A stretch of 64,000 nt of DNA from Sediminibacillus massiliensis (GTDB taxonomy: Bacteria; Bacillota; Bacilli; Bacillales; Amphibacillaceae), in NCBI RefSeq assembly GCF_900156915.1, contig NZ_LT732535.1:1327823-1391822 (forward strand), given 5' to 3'. Below are positions 8,675-17,767 of this stretch, in pieces. A model generated the notes under the pieces. The model was not told the origin of the DNA. It searched no databases and saw nothing but the letters and a program-made list of their open reading frames with translations. Within the stretch, counting starts at the first letter, position 1, and the number at the start of each line of letters is the position of its first letter. Position numbers and translations under genes: made by a program.

Positions 8675-10141
8675 TTAATTGCGGCTAAGAACTGGCTCAG
8701 AAACCTGTTCATTAATATCACTACCTCGTAGCCAAGCCTGAATTTCTCTTTCTGTCGGGTCCACTGGATCAGGCTTCAAACCATTAATGTACTGACAAGC
8801 CTCATAGATAACTGGGATGACATTGGCATGAATACCAGTAGAGTGATGAATGTATGGTCCTTTCACTAGTGTTTCTTCCCATAACGGCCAATCGTTTACT
8901 TCTACCCATACATAAGATCCTCTAGAATAAGGTCCCTGTGTACCTTGGGCTTTACCAAGAAATATGGAATATTCACCATGATCGCCATCGAACCGGGCAA
9001 TGGTCATGTTGCCACCTTTAATTTCCCCCTCATGAGTTCCCGGGGAATGATCTTCAAATAAAAAGTGACGCTGCAACTTAGGTTTTTGTTCCTGGCTGAG
9101 AGAAACAGGAAAGTTACCGCAATGAAACAACAATTCACCATTTGGATTCTCGGGATGACGGACGGTAATATCCGCAAAGAATGTGGGTTGTGTATTTAAA
9201 GTAGCAGCCTGAACCATGACAGAAGTAATAGCTCCATGGATATCCGTTTCACAAGTTACCGGAATTTGTTCGTCGGTCAGAATAGCATTAGCAAGACATG
9301 GCATGATTCCTATAATGTCCTGAAGAGTAGACCAACACTGAATTGCAATTGCTGAGCTTCCAGTTTCAGTAGCCATCTGTTTCATGGCTACTTTTAAAGA
9401 TGCAATACGCCGTACGTGTTCATCCTCAACAGCACTCCAGTCCAATGTATCCTTGATATACTGAATAGCGTCATCCAATTCAGGGCTACCATGTTCTTCA
9501 ACTTTTAATGTTGCCTGCTTAATCTCATCTAAAGTTACAGGATGAATTTGAATACCAAACTTTTCTAACAACTCTCCCTCATTACAGATAACAGACCAGA
9601 AATCGGAAGGGCGAGTGGAAATTTGTAAAATCCTCAATTCTTTAAATCTCTTAACTACATTTGCAGCTCCGATAAAGTTTTTAAATCCACGTTCAAATAC
9701 TTTAGAGTCTACCGCGCTATTTGTAATGTAAGTAAATGGTACATTAAAACGTCGAAGTACTTTCCCAGTCGCAAACATTCCACACTGTGTATCACGGAGA
9801 CGCATACCATTTTCTAATGGCGCTTCATCTCTCGGCCCCCATAACAAGACTGGCTTATCAATTGCTTTAGCGACCCTGGCTACAATATCTTCTGTACCAA
9901 AATTACAATGAGGGAAGAATAAAGCATCAACCCCTGCGTCTTTAAACCGTTTAATAACAGCAGTTTCCTCCGCCCGGTTATAAAGTAATCCTTCATCATT
10001 GATTCCTTCCAAGTCTACAATTTCAATATCCAATCCGAAATTTTTTATTTGTTTCAGAATTAACCCTTTATATTTGTAAGCATCTTCTTTGCTGAAAACA
10101 AACCTTCTTGTGGGTGCAAAACCTAATTTGATCTTATCCAT
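8675..10141 (-). CDS. L-fucose/L-arabinose isomerase family protein
   Basis: 488 aa with the three-domain FucI-like architecture: N-terminal substrate domains (ALFFPHCNFGTED, LLWGPRDE) and a C-terminal metal/active-site domain. Candidate metal ligands are the Glu and Asp of CETDIHGAIT and a His near the C-terminus (IHHSTGIHAN). It should interconvert an aldose and a ketose using a divalent metal. It is the first gene of the operon and starts after GGAGGGG. It is shorter than E. coli FucI (about 590 aa) and belongs to the 'fucose isomerase-like' group whose substrates vary. There is no class II aldolase gene nearby, so the classical fucose route (aldolase cleavage of the 1-phosphate) is unlikely; the transketolase pair takes that place. 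Confidence 0.88.
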   Translation of the reverse strand: MDKIKLGFAPTRRFVFSKEDAYKYKGLILKQIKNFGLDIEIVDLEGINDEGLLYNRAEETAVIKRFKDAGVDALFFPHCNFGTEDIVARVAKAIDKPVLLWGPRDEAPLENGMRLRDTQCGMFATGKVLRRFNVPFTYITNSAVDSKVFERGFKNFIGAANVVKRFKELRILQISTRPSDFWSVICNEGELLEKFGIQIHPVTLDEIKQATLKVEEHGSPELDDAIQYIKDTLDWSAVEDEHVRRIASLKVAMKQMATETGSSAIAIQCWSTLQDIIGIMPCLANAILTDEQIPVTCETDIHGAITSVMVQAATLNTQPTFFADITVRHPENPNGELLFHCGNFPVSLSQEQKPKLQRHFLFEDHSPGTHEGEIKGGNMTIARFDGDHGEYSIFLGKAQGTQGPYSRGSYVWVEVNDWPLWEETLVKGPYIHHSTGIHANVIPVIYEACQYINGLKPDPVDPTEREIQAWLRGSDINEQVSEPVLSRN

Positions 10142-10238
10142 ACAGACCCCTCCATTTTTATTAATCTACTTATCTAATACACTACTCTATAAAAATATTA
10201 ATTAAGTAAGCAGTAAACTGACCTACAACCCCTCTAAA

Positions 10239-10252
10239 AGAAACCGCTATCA
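10239..10252. promoter_or_regulatory. cre-like site upstream of the isomerase operon
   Basis: Minus strand TGATAGCGGTTTCT differs from the cre consensus TGWNANCGNTNWCA only at the last base. It lies 98 bp upstream of the isomerase start, so CcpA repression by preferred sugars is plausible. Confidence 0.5.
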
Positions 10253-10447
10253 TTTTTAATTGAAGAAATCTAAAGGCTATACTTACTTAAATAGCTACCT
10301 TCCATAGTTCTTTGATGTTTAGTTAAATATTTAAGTTAATATTATCAACTGATATTAAAACCGTCAATAAATTTTACTAGAATTTTTTATAAAATTTAGC
10401 TTATTTTTTACAAACAACCCTTAATCATGTTTTTGTCATACCTAAAA

Positions 10448-10490
10448 AGCTAATTATTGCTGTATTTACAAAAAAAAAAGCTAAATAATC
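10448..10490. repeat. Two AGCTAA(T/A)TA-type direct repeats in the isomerase upstream region
   Basis: AGCTAATTATT (10448) and AGCTAAATAAT (10479) lie 31 bp apart, three helical turns, so a protein bound to both would sit on the same face of the DNA. A fuller palindromic version occurs upstream of the CUT2 importer at 15233-15248. The rest of the roughly 500 bp between 10142 and 10651 is AT-rich and holds no gene; an inverted pair TTAAGTAAG/CTTACTTAA (10202-10210 and 10282-10290) is also there. Confidence 0.4.
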
Positions 10491-10590
10491 GATTGTAAAT
10501 CACATAAAAAAATTTATATATATAAAGTTATTTTGACAATCAGTGATCTTTCATTCATTTGGTTAGCAGTTATAACTGAATTAATGAATG

Positions 10591-10626
10591 AAAAGGGGAT
10601 AGGTTTATTGTAAAACCTATCCTTTT
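10591..10626 (-). terminator. Terminator after RbsC-like permease
   Basis: Hairpin AAAAGGATAGGTTTT with its near-perfect complement, 25 bp past the permease stop. The minus-strand tail is CCTTTTCATT. It separates the CUT2 transporter transcript from the isomerase operon. Confidence 0.7.
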
Positions 10627-10651
10627 AACAAAGCTTTATTTAAAATAGAAT

Positions 10652-11737
10652 CTATGCCTGCTGTTCCAATACCACTTTATGCTGCATCTTGCCTTGAAGC
10701 TGATCCACTATAACAGCAAGTACAATAACACCACCTGTAATTACCATTTGCCAGAATTCAGAAATCCCCATCATAACCATCCCATCACTTAAAACCCCTA
10801 TTACAAATGCACCCATTATGGTACCGCCGATACTTCCTCTCCCTCCAGCAAGAGACGTGCCACCAAGTACTGTGGCTGCTATGGCGTTTAATTCCCACGT
10901 TTCTCCTGTTGCTGGATGTGCCGCTCCAAGCTGAGAGGCAACAATCAACCCTACCATTGCTGCACATAAACCTGATATCATGTAGACTAACATTTTAATC
11001 TTATTAACTTGAACTCCGGCTATATCGGCCGCCTTTTCATTTCCACCAACAGCAAAAATATGCCTGCCTAATGGAGTCTTTCTGAATATATATACTGCAA
11101 TAGCGCCAAACAAAACCATCACCCAGATAGATACCGGCATTCCCAACAAATTACCTGTACCAAGAAAAGAAAAGCCGGTATTTCCTAACTCCGGACTTCC
11201 GGCTAAATTTGGATATGTAGCTCCATCAGATATTAATAAAGCAATTCCGCGAGCTACATAAAGCATACCTAATGTAGCAATAAAAGGCGGAACATTAAAT
11301 TTTGTTATTAGTAAACCGTTCATCCCACCTATTAACGCCCCAAACAATAAGGTGATTAGAATGACGACTGGAACGGAAAAATACACAGTAGCATCTGCAA
11401 AATTCAGTACTAATCCTTCATAAATAAAACTTCCTGCAATCATACCTGCTAAACCAACTATAGAACCAACCGATAAATCAATTCCTCCTGTCACTATAAC
11501 AAAAGTCATACCCACTCCTAATAGAGCATACAACACGACATGCTTAGTAATTAATATAAGATTTTGCGGCTCTAAAAAATTAGGAATCAAAATGCTGAAT
11601 ACTATTAACAATAGAATCAAGGCGATAAAGGTTCTAGCCTTTAATAAAAGCATTCTAAACGATAAAGTTTTGACTTTGGCCGGTTTTGCTTTCTGTTCCG
11701 GTGTACCTTCTTTCATTTTTTCTATCGGCTTTACCAC
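10652..11737 (-). CDS. CUT2 sugar ABC permease, RbsC-like
   Basis: Membrane permease of a ribose/galactose/xylitol-type importer, about 361 aa, with the family blocks TGGIDLSVGSIVGL, NVPPFIATLGM, GGNEKAADIAGV and ATVLGGTSLAGGRGSIGG. The GTG at 11735-11737 stands nine bases after AAGGAGG and is the better start; the in-frame codons upstream have no site and would put the ribosome site inside the gene. It is the last gene of the binding protein, DUF2291, RbsA, RbsC operon. Because the isomerase/transketolase/kinase operon follows on the same strand, the importer probably brings in that pathway's sugar. Confidence 0.93.
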   Translation of the reverse strand: MVKPIEKMKEGTPEQKAKPAKVKTLSFRMLLLKARTFIALILLLIVFSILIPNFLEPQNLILITKHVVLYALLGVGMTFVIVTGGIDLSVGSIVGLAGMIAGSFIYEGLVLNFADATVYFSVPVVILITLLFGALIGGMNGLLITKFNVPPFIATLGMLYVARGIALLISDGATYPNLAGSPELGNTGFSFLGTGNLLGMPVSIWVMVLFGAIAVYIFRKTPLGRHIFAVGGNEKAADIAGVQVNKIKMLVYMISGLCAAMVGLIVASQLGAAHPATGETWELNAIAATVLGGTSLAGGRGSIGGTIMGAFVIGVLSDGMVMMGISEFWQMVITGGVIVLAVIVDQLQGKMQHKVVLEQQA

Positions 11738-11775
11738 AATAATTCCTCCTTTTTTCAACTATTATGAACCACTTA

Positions 11776-13299
11776 TTAAACTTTTGTAGCGGCTTCCATC
11801 AAAGCGTGTTCGGTTATTTCATCCCCTCTGAACTCTCCTGTTAACTTTCCTTTTGAGAGTACAATGACTCTGTTGGATCCATCGATAATTTCTTTCAGTT
11901 CGGATGATACCAAAATTACACCTAGACCGGATTCTGCCAGTTTGTTTACTATTTTGAATACATCTGCTTTTGCCGATACGTCAATACCCCTTGTCGGTTC
12001 ATCAAGTAATAAAATTCTAGGAGAAGTTAAAATAGCTTTACCTATTACGACCTTTTGCTGGTTACCACCACTTAATGAAAAAATCGGCAATGAAGTATTA
12101 GATACTTTTATAAAGAAATCTTTCACTGTTTGCTTTATTGCATGTTCCTCTTTAGAGTTAACTAAGTGAAAAGATTTAGTGTAATTATCCATACTTGACA
12201 AAGTCAAATTCTGAGCAATCGAAAGGGTTTGAACTAAGCCTTCTTTCTGCCGGTCTTCTGGTATATAGGCAAAACCGTTTTTAATTTGCTTATGCACCGA
12301 TGTTGGTTTAGTTAATGTACCATCAACAAAAACTTCACCCATTAGGTCGCCATAATTTTTGCCCATCAGGCTTTCCAACAATTCTGTCCTACCAGCTCCG
12401 AGCAAACCGTAAATACCTAGTATTTCTCCTTGATGCAGAGAAAACGAAACATTATCTAATGCAAGTCCGTCCGCCCGTGGGAGCACTAAATTCTTAACTG
12501 TTAAAATTTCCTTTCCGATGTTTTTGTTCTTTTTTATCTGCACTCTCTGGCGCTCTTCGCCAACCATATTTGTGACAATCCATTTCAAATCTATGGATTT
12601 CACTTTTTCGGAAGCTACCAATTTACCATCCCGAAGAATTGTAAGATAGTCACCAATTTGCATAATCTCTTCCATTCGGTGGGATATATAGACAATTGCT
12701 ACACCTTGTTGCTTTAATTCTTCAATCAGCCTGAACAATACTTTTACCTCTGCTCCACTTAATGAGGAGGTGGGTTCATCCATTATTAATATTTGAAGTT
12801 TTTTTTGAATCATCGTTTTAGCAATTTCAATGATTTGCTGTTGCCCTACTCTTAGTTCACCCACTAATGTGTTTGGATCGATGGCCTGCTCTAGTTTCTC
12901 TAACACTTCTTTCGTTCTTGCTTTTTGATCAGCTTCATTTATCTTGCCAAATTTGGCTATTTCCCTTGCCATAAATATATTTTCAGCCACTGTTAAATTG
13001 GGAAATAAATTCAGCTCCTGATGAATTATCCCGATTCCGGCTTCTCCTGCTTCTCTTGTATTATTGAATCGAACTTCTTTACCATTGAATATTATTTTGC
13101 CATCGCTTGGGCTTTCTACGCCGGCTATGATTTTCATCAATGTAGATTTCCCAGCACCGTTCTCTCCAATCAGTACATTCACTTTTCCTTTATAAAGTTT
13201 CATATTTACTTTATCTAAAGCTATTGTCCCGGGATAAAGTTTAGATACTTCTTTTGCCTCTAAGCAAACATCTGTGACGACTCCTGAATCACCAGACAT
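11776..13299 (-). CDS. CUT2 sugar ABC ATPase, RbsA-like (tandem ATP-binding domains)
   Basis: 507 aa with two fused ATPase domains. The N-domain has Walker A GENGAGKST, the unusual signature LRVGQQQIIEIAKTM and Walker B LIMDEPTSS. The C-domain has the degenerate GLLGAGRTE Walker A region, signature LSGGNQQKV and LLLDEPTRGIDV, as is normal for RbsA/XylG/MglA. It energises the RbsC-like permease. The start overlaps the DUF2291 stop by one base (TAATG), which couples translation. The C-domain Walker A lacks the Lys, a known family trait rather than a defect. Confidence 0.94.
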   Translation of the reverse strand: MSGDSGVVTDVCLEAKEVSKLYPGTIALDKVNMKLYKGKVNVLIGENGAGKSTLMKIIAGVESPSDGKIIFNGKEVRFNNTREAGEAGIGIIHQELNLFPNLTVAENIFMAREIAKFGKINEADQKARTKEVLEKLEQAIDPNTLVGELRVGQQQIIEIAKTMIQKKLQILIMDEPTSSLSGAEVKVLFRLIEELKQQGVAIVYISHRMEEIMQIGDYLTILRDGKLVASEKVKSIDLKWIVTNMVGEERQRVQIKKNKNIGKEILTVKNLVLPRADGLALDNVSFSLHQGEILGIYGLLGAGRTELLESLMGKNYGDLMGEVFVDGTLTKPTSVHKQIKNGFAYIPEDRQKEGLVQTLSIAQNLTLSSMDNYTKSFHLVNSKEEHAIKQTVKDFFIKVSNTSLPIFSLSGGNQQKVVIGKAILTSPRILLLDEPTRGIDVSAKADVFKIVNKLAESGLGVILVSSELKEIIDGSNRVIVLSKGKLTGEFRGDEITEHALMEAATKV

Positions 13300-13964
13300 T
13301 ATTCTCCACCTCCCCGGACAAGAACAGGAGTGAGTAAACTAACCTCTTCACTGGCTGTGAGCACTCCCGTATAAGATATTTCTAGACCTTCTTTTAATTC
13401 AATACCTTCTAAATTATCCTGATAGGATTTTGTGTTGTAAGTTGTGCCAAGCTGTGCCCATTCTATCTGGTTATTAAAGTCTTCAAACTTGATGTAGTCC
13501 AAAACATCTCTAATGGCATACCCTTCAAAGACAGGACCAATTTGCAAAGTAAAATCCGGACTGCCGTCATAGGGCTCCACGTCAATTTCTGAAACACCTT
13601 TTCTTGACTCCGTGTTAACACTTACTACTTCGCCCTTGCCGGCAACGATAAAATTAAAGCTGGAACCATCTTTTACACCCAGCTCTTCTCCAACAACTGC
13701 TAAGTCCTTTTCATTAATTTGATTAAAAATTTCCATTATATCCCTTTTGTTATCTTCGAAGTATGGAAGTACTTCGCTTTCCCATGTTTCTTCTACGTAC
13801 TCTTCTGCATTAAAATCTGTCGATGAAGCACTCGGGCCATCCGCATTGGCTTGCATATCTTCATTACTAACCACAGTACTTCCAGTGAATAAAATAACCA
13901 TGAATCCTATTAAAGTAAGAGTTGTTATTACTAAGCTTTTGTTCTTTTTCAAAAAGAATCCCAT
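13299..13964 (-). CDS. DUF2291 family membrane-anchored protein
   Basis: About 221 aa with one N-terminal membrane helix (SLVITTLTLIGFMVILF) and an extracellular domain. It matches the DUF2291 family, found almost only inside CUT2 sugar importer operons between the binding protein and the RbsA gene, as here; its function in transport is not established. ATG at 13964 has GGAGGAG nine bases upstream; codons further upstream (13985) overlap that site. A strong hairpin separates it from the binding-protein gene. Confidence 0.85.
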   Translation of the reverse strand: MGFFLKKNKSLVITTLTLIGFMVILFTGSTVVSNEDMQANADGPSASSTDFNAEEYVEETWESEVLPYFEDNKRDIMEIFNQINEKDLAVVGEELGVKDGSSFNFIVAGKGEVVSVNTESRKGVSEIDVEPYDGSPDFTLQIGPVFEGYAIRDVLDYIKFEDFNNQIEWAQLGTTYNTKSYQDNLEGIELKEGLEISYTGVLTASEEVSLLTPVLVRGGGE

Positions 13965-13999
13965 TTTTTTCAACTCCTCCATCACAAGTAACTTATAAG

Positions 14000-14030
14000 A
14001 AAGACTCTTTACTTTACATAAAGAGTCTTT
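14000..14030 (-). terminator. Intra-operon hairpin behind the binding-protein gene
   Basis: Twelve-base perfect arms AAAGACTCTTTA/TAAAGAGTCTTT with a seven-base loop, between the binding-protein stop and the DUF2291 start. The tail TTTCTTATAAG is only moderately T-rich. Such hairpins usually act as partial terminators or 3' stabilisers that keep binding-protein mRNA in excess (family knowledge). Confidence 0.65.
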
Positions 14031-14049
14031 TAGAAAGGGTTATTTAGGG

Positions 14050-15093
<1,044 letters not shown>

Positions 15094-15120
15094 TCAATCT
15101 TCAAGTAATTGCATAAAAAT

Positions 15121-15136
15121 TTTTAAAGCGCTTACA
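15121..15136. promoter_or_regulatory. cre-like operator before the CUT2 operon
   Basis: Minus strand TGTAAGCGCTTTAAAA, a close cre match with a palindromic AAGCGCTT core. It lies 43-58 bp upstream of the RbsB-like start, placing it at or just past the expected promoter. Confidence 0.72.
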
Positions 15137-15232
15137 TTTAACAAAAACATTTATCGGGCCGTACACTTGCAACCTCATCACCTTATTTTCGGTCACCCCC
15201 CATTCATAACTTGGTTATATTGTAAAAAAAAT

Positions 15233-15248
15233 AGCTAACTATTTAGCT
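15233..15248. promoter_or_regulatory. Near-perfect palindrome AGCTAACTATTTAGCT, candidate operator
   Basis: A 16-base palindrome with one mismatched pair, about 155 bp upstream of the CUT2 operon. Half-sites of the same form occur upstream of the isomerase operon (10448, 10479). No regulator gene for this regulon is intact in the window. Confidence 0.45.
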
Positions 15249-15318
15249 GTCTGGTTAAGTATTGCTTTACAATGTGAATTTTTTATCAAAAAATGACTGA
15301 AAATAACTAAAAAAATAA

Positions 15319-15490
15319 ACTAAATAATTATTCATTTTAGTTACATATAAACTCATAAGGTAATTAAACCCTGTGGAAAGAAGAAATGAATTGATTTATC
15401 TTTAAAAAAAAGATAACACACAGCTAAAATGAAGTCAATAAGTTTAGATATTTATTCATAAATTTTTAAGTATTTTTTAGTTTTACTAAA
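15319..15490. repeat. ACTAAA/TTTAGT inverted repeats upstream of CUT2 operon
   Basis: ACTAAA (15319-15324) faces TTTAGT (15336-15341), and TTTAGT-TTT-ACTAAA (15476-15490) is a perfect hairpin-like pair. The same half-sites make the palindrome at 3101-3113. The surrounding 500 bp is AT-rich and has no gene. Confidence 0.35.
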
Positions 15491-15572
15491 CTTCTTTTAT
15501 CGATTCCCTTACCAACACATGAGGGTTTGCCCGAAAAGTCTATGAAACCTTAAGTTTCCCTCTCTCAGAAAC

Positions 15573-15939
15573 TTACTTATCATATTTTTGATTGAAATTA
15601 TCCCGGTTATAGTCTTTCGACAGCTTTACAAACGCACTAACAGCAAAAGCATAATGCTGTCAAGATACAGAGAAGTACTGCTTTGGTGATTGTGTGTTGT
15701 TGATATTGCGATTTTCTAGCAAGGCTGTCTGTTAGATCACCTGTCTTGCGTAACCAATAAACTCCGAACCTTCAGGAATAAGATCGATTCCCTTATTCCT
15801 CAGGGAAAAGATCGTGATCCCCAATCCATTCCAATTCCTTGAATGCATTGGACATACTAAGTTCACTAATAAACAGCCGCTTTACCAATCAAATGATTCT
15901 CATCCCTTCGATCACATACTTCAATTGTAGTAATGTCAT
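15573..15939 (-). pseudogene. LysR-family regulator remnant (N-terminal third, broken)
   Basis: On the minus strand, AAGGTGAT then ATG at 15939 opens MTLLQLKYVIEG, the classic LysR start. Conserved pieces of the winged-helix and linker follow in shifting frames: KRLFISELSMSNAFKELE, EGSEFIGYARQ-like residues, and near the end QYFSVS, stop, QHYAFAVSAFVKLSKDYN. In-frame stops and at least two frameshifts interrupt it, and only about 120 of the usual 300 codons remain before TAA at 15573. It was a LysR transcription factor; it cannot now make a working protein. It may once have served the adjoining sugar genes, but LysR regulators normally neighbour a divergent target, which would be the GntR gene side. 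Confidence 0.8.
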
Positions 15940-16062
15940 CGACTCTATCACCTTGGCTTTTGCTATTAGGCTTTTATTTTAGCATAGGCAATTTGGGATA
16001 CTTGGTGGCTCTTACCCATTTTACCGGTTATAAATAAAAACTATTCGTTTATCGAATATCAT

Positions 16063-16085
16063 GTGTTATACTACGTATATAACAC
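16063..16085 (+). promoter_or_regulatory. GntR-type operator GTGTTATA-N7-TATAACAC over the promoter
   Basis: Perfect eight-base inverted repeat just upstream of the GntR gene, overlapping a TATACT -10-like box. Position and symmetry fit autorepression by the YtrA-subfamily GntR protein encoded next. Confidence 0.65.
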
Positions 16086-16105
16086 GCAAACAGGAGTGAA
16101 GAAAA

Positions 16106-16507
16106 TTGTATATTAATCTCGATCTACAATCAACGGATCCTATCTATTTACAATTGAGAAATCAAATTGTTGCCGGGATTGCAAAGAAAGAACTGGCATT
16201 GGGTGAACGGCTTCCCTCTGTTAGAAGTTTGGCTGCTGATATCGGGATAAATCTTCATACGGTCAATAAAGCTTATAAACAACTTAAGCAAGAGGGGTTT
16301 ATCTTGATTCACCGGCAAAAAGGAGTTGTGATCAATCCAGAGGGTATTCCTCAGGCAGACGAGGAATACAAGCACGGGCTGAGCAAATCATTAAACACAC
16401 TGATTGCCGAGTCCGTTTGCCGTGGGATAGAGAAAGAGGAATTTCTTAAAATGTGCAGCAGTTTGTATAAAGAATATGAATTAAGTGAGGGGGATCACAA
16501 TGAATAG
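16106..16507 (+). CDS. GntR-family transcriptional regulator, YtrA subfamily
   Basis: 133 aa. The winged-helix domain (residues about 10-75: PIYLQLRNQIVAGIAKKEL, LPSVRSLAADIGINLHTVNKAYKQL) is followed by only a short helical tail, which defines the YtrA subfamily. Start is TTG (16106) seven to eight bases after AGGAGTG. It overlaps the next gene by eight bases, so the two are translationally coupled, and should repress its own operon through the palindrome just upstream. The effector is unknown. Confidence 0.9.
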   Translation: MYINLDLQSTDPIYLQLRNQIVAGIAKKELALGERLPSVRSLAADIGINLHTVNKAYKQLKQEGFILIHRQKGVVINPEGIPQADEEYKHGLSKSLNTLIAESVCRGIEKEEFLKMCSSLYKEYELSEGDHNE

Positions 16508-17606
16508 CACGCTCATTTTGCTTTTGTTGATAACAGTCCTGCCTGTGTTCATCGGGATGATGTTCATGCCGTATTTGACGAGGCGAACAGAAAGTTTCGG
16601 GGTATGGATTCCGGAAGATGTGTACTACACCAAGGAACTACGTTTGATGAGAAAAAAATATGTAAAGCTTACAGGAGTTGTTAGTTTACTAACAGCTGCG
16701 GTTTATTTATTTGCACTTCCATTGGAAATAGATCCACAAACAATTACTGTCTTAATCAGTGTGTCTCTTCTTTTGTATATCTTCATCACGTTTTTGGTCT
16801 ATTTGTATTTTCATCGTAAAATGAAAACTCTAAAAGCTGAGCAAAAATGGGGGAAAGAGAAACCTCAGCGCACTGTCATCCAAACAGGGTTCCGTAACCA
16901 GAAACTCACATATTCAAATGGCTGGTTTCTTATTTCGTTTATCCTCTCGTTTGGAATGATACTGTTTTCTCTATCGGTCTATGATCAGATACCTGATCAG
17001 ATTCCAATGCAGTATAACTTTAACGGCGAGGTCACAAACTGGGAAAATAAGTCTTACCGTTCTATCCTCTTGATGCCAGCCATGATGGTGTATCTCTCCT
17101 TATTATTCTTGGGTATCAATACGGTAATAGCAAAGGCTAAACAGCAGTTGAATGCGGAAAATCCGGAAAAATCGATTCAACAATCGGTCATTTTCCGTAG
17201 AAGATGGTCAGCGTTCATTATCATCACTGGTATAGCAATGACGCTATTGTTCTCTCTTATCCAGCTTTCGTTTATTTATCCAATTAACTCGAAGTTCCTA
17301 GTCATCGCACCACTTGTATTAGGAGGCGGCGTGACAATTGGTGCAATAGTCCTCTCCTTTACAACCGGGCAGGGAGGAAGCCGTGTGAAGACAGGGACAG
17401 GGAAAAAAGGCGAAATTATCGATCGTGATGATGACAAGTATTGGAAGCTCGGTCAGTTCTACTATAACCCTAATGATCCAGCCCTGTTTTTAGAAAAACG
17501 CTTTGGTGTAGGATGGACACTCAACCTTGCACGCCCGCTGGCATGGGTTCTCTTTCTATCAATTATTATACTTGCAGTCGGGATACCTCTGTTGCTGGGA
17601 GCATAA
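16500..17606 (+). CDS. DUF1648 / DUF5808 membrane protein
   Basis: 368 aa with about eight membrane helices. A DUF1648 segment is seen around PDQIPMQYNFNGEVTNWENKS (SdpI/YhgE-like), and the C-terminal part (KYWKLGQFYYNPNDPALF) matches the DUF5808 motif. ATG at 16500 follows GAGGGGGATCACA inside the end of the GntR gene; the in-frame upstream codons at 16485 have no site. Related proteins include the SdpI immunity protein, so a role in membrane stress or toxin immunity is possible but unproven. The pair GntR plus DUF1648 is common in Bacillaceae. Confidence 0.85.
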   Translation: MNSTLILLLLITVLPVFIGMMFMPYLTRRTESFGVWIPEDVYYTKELRLMRKKYVKLTGVVSLLTAAVYLFALPLEIDPQTITVLISVSLLLYIFITFLVYLYFHRKMKTLKAEQKWGKEKPQRTVIQTGFRNQKLTYSNGWFLISFILSFGMILFSLSVYDQIPDQIPMQYNFNGEVTNWENKSYRSILLMPAMMVYLSLLFLGINTVIAKAKQQLNAENPEKSIQQSVIFRRRWSAFIIITGIAMTLLFSLIQLSFIYPINSKFLVIAPLVLGGGVTIGAIVLSFTTGQGGSRVKTGTGKKGEIIDRDDDKYWKLGQFYYNPNDPALFLEKRFGVGWTLNLARPLAWVLFLSIIILAVGIPLLLGA

Positions 17607-17638
17607 ATACGGCCGTCCGGCAGACAGTTCAAATTAAT

Positions 17639-17675
17639 AAGGCACTCCATATTGTATGTTGGAGTGCCTTTTTTC
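17639..17675 (+). terminator. Intrinsic terminator after the DUF1648 gene
   Basis: AAGGCACTCCA, ten-base loop, TGGAGTGCCTT, then TTTTC. Strong rho-independent terminator 33 bp after the stop. Confidence 0.9.
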
Positions 17676-17767
17676 TATTGTTGATAGAGGTGAGTTTTAC
17701 GAATGTCCTAAAGGGTAATGTACTAATATTTACCAACAATCAAAGAAGTTCAGATAGGAGGAATATC

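Noticed and set aside
13999-14049. Considered as the end of a separate transcript with a promoter for DUF2291
   Set aside because: No -35/-10 pair is visible between the hairpin and the DUF2291 start, so read-through is more likely.
17513-17767. N-terminal extension of the aldo/keto reductase
   Set aside because: It crosses the DUF1648 gene and its terminator; the real start with AGGAGG is at 17768.
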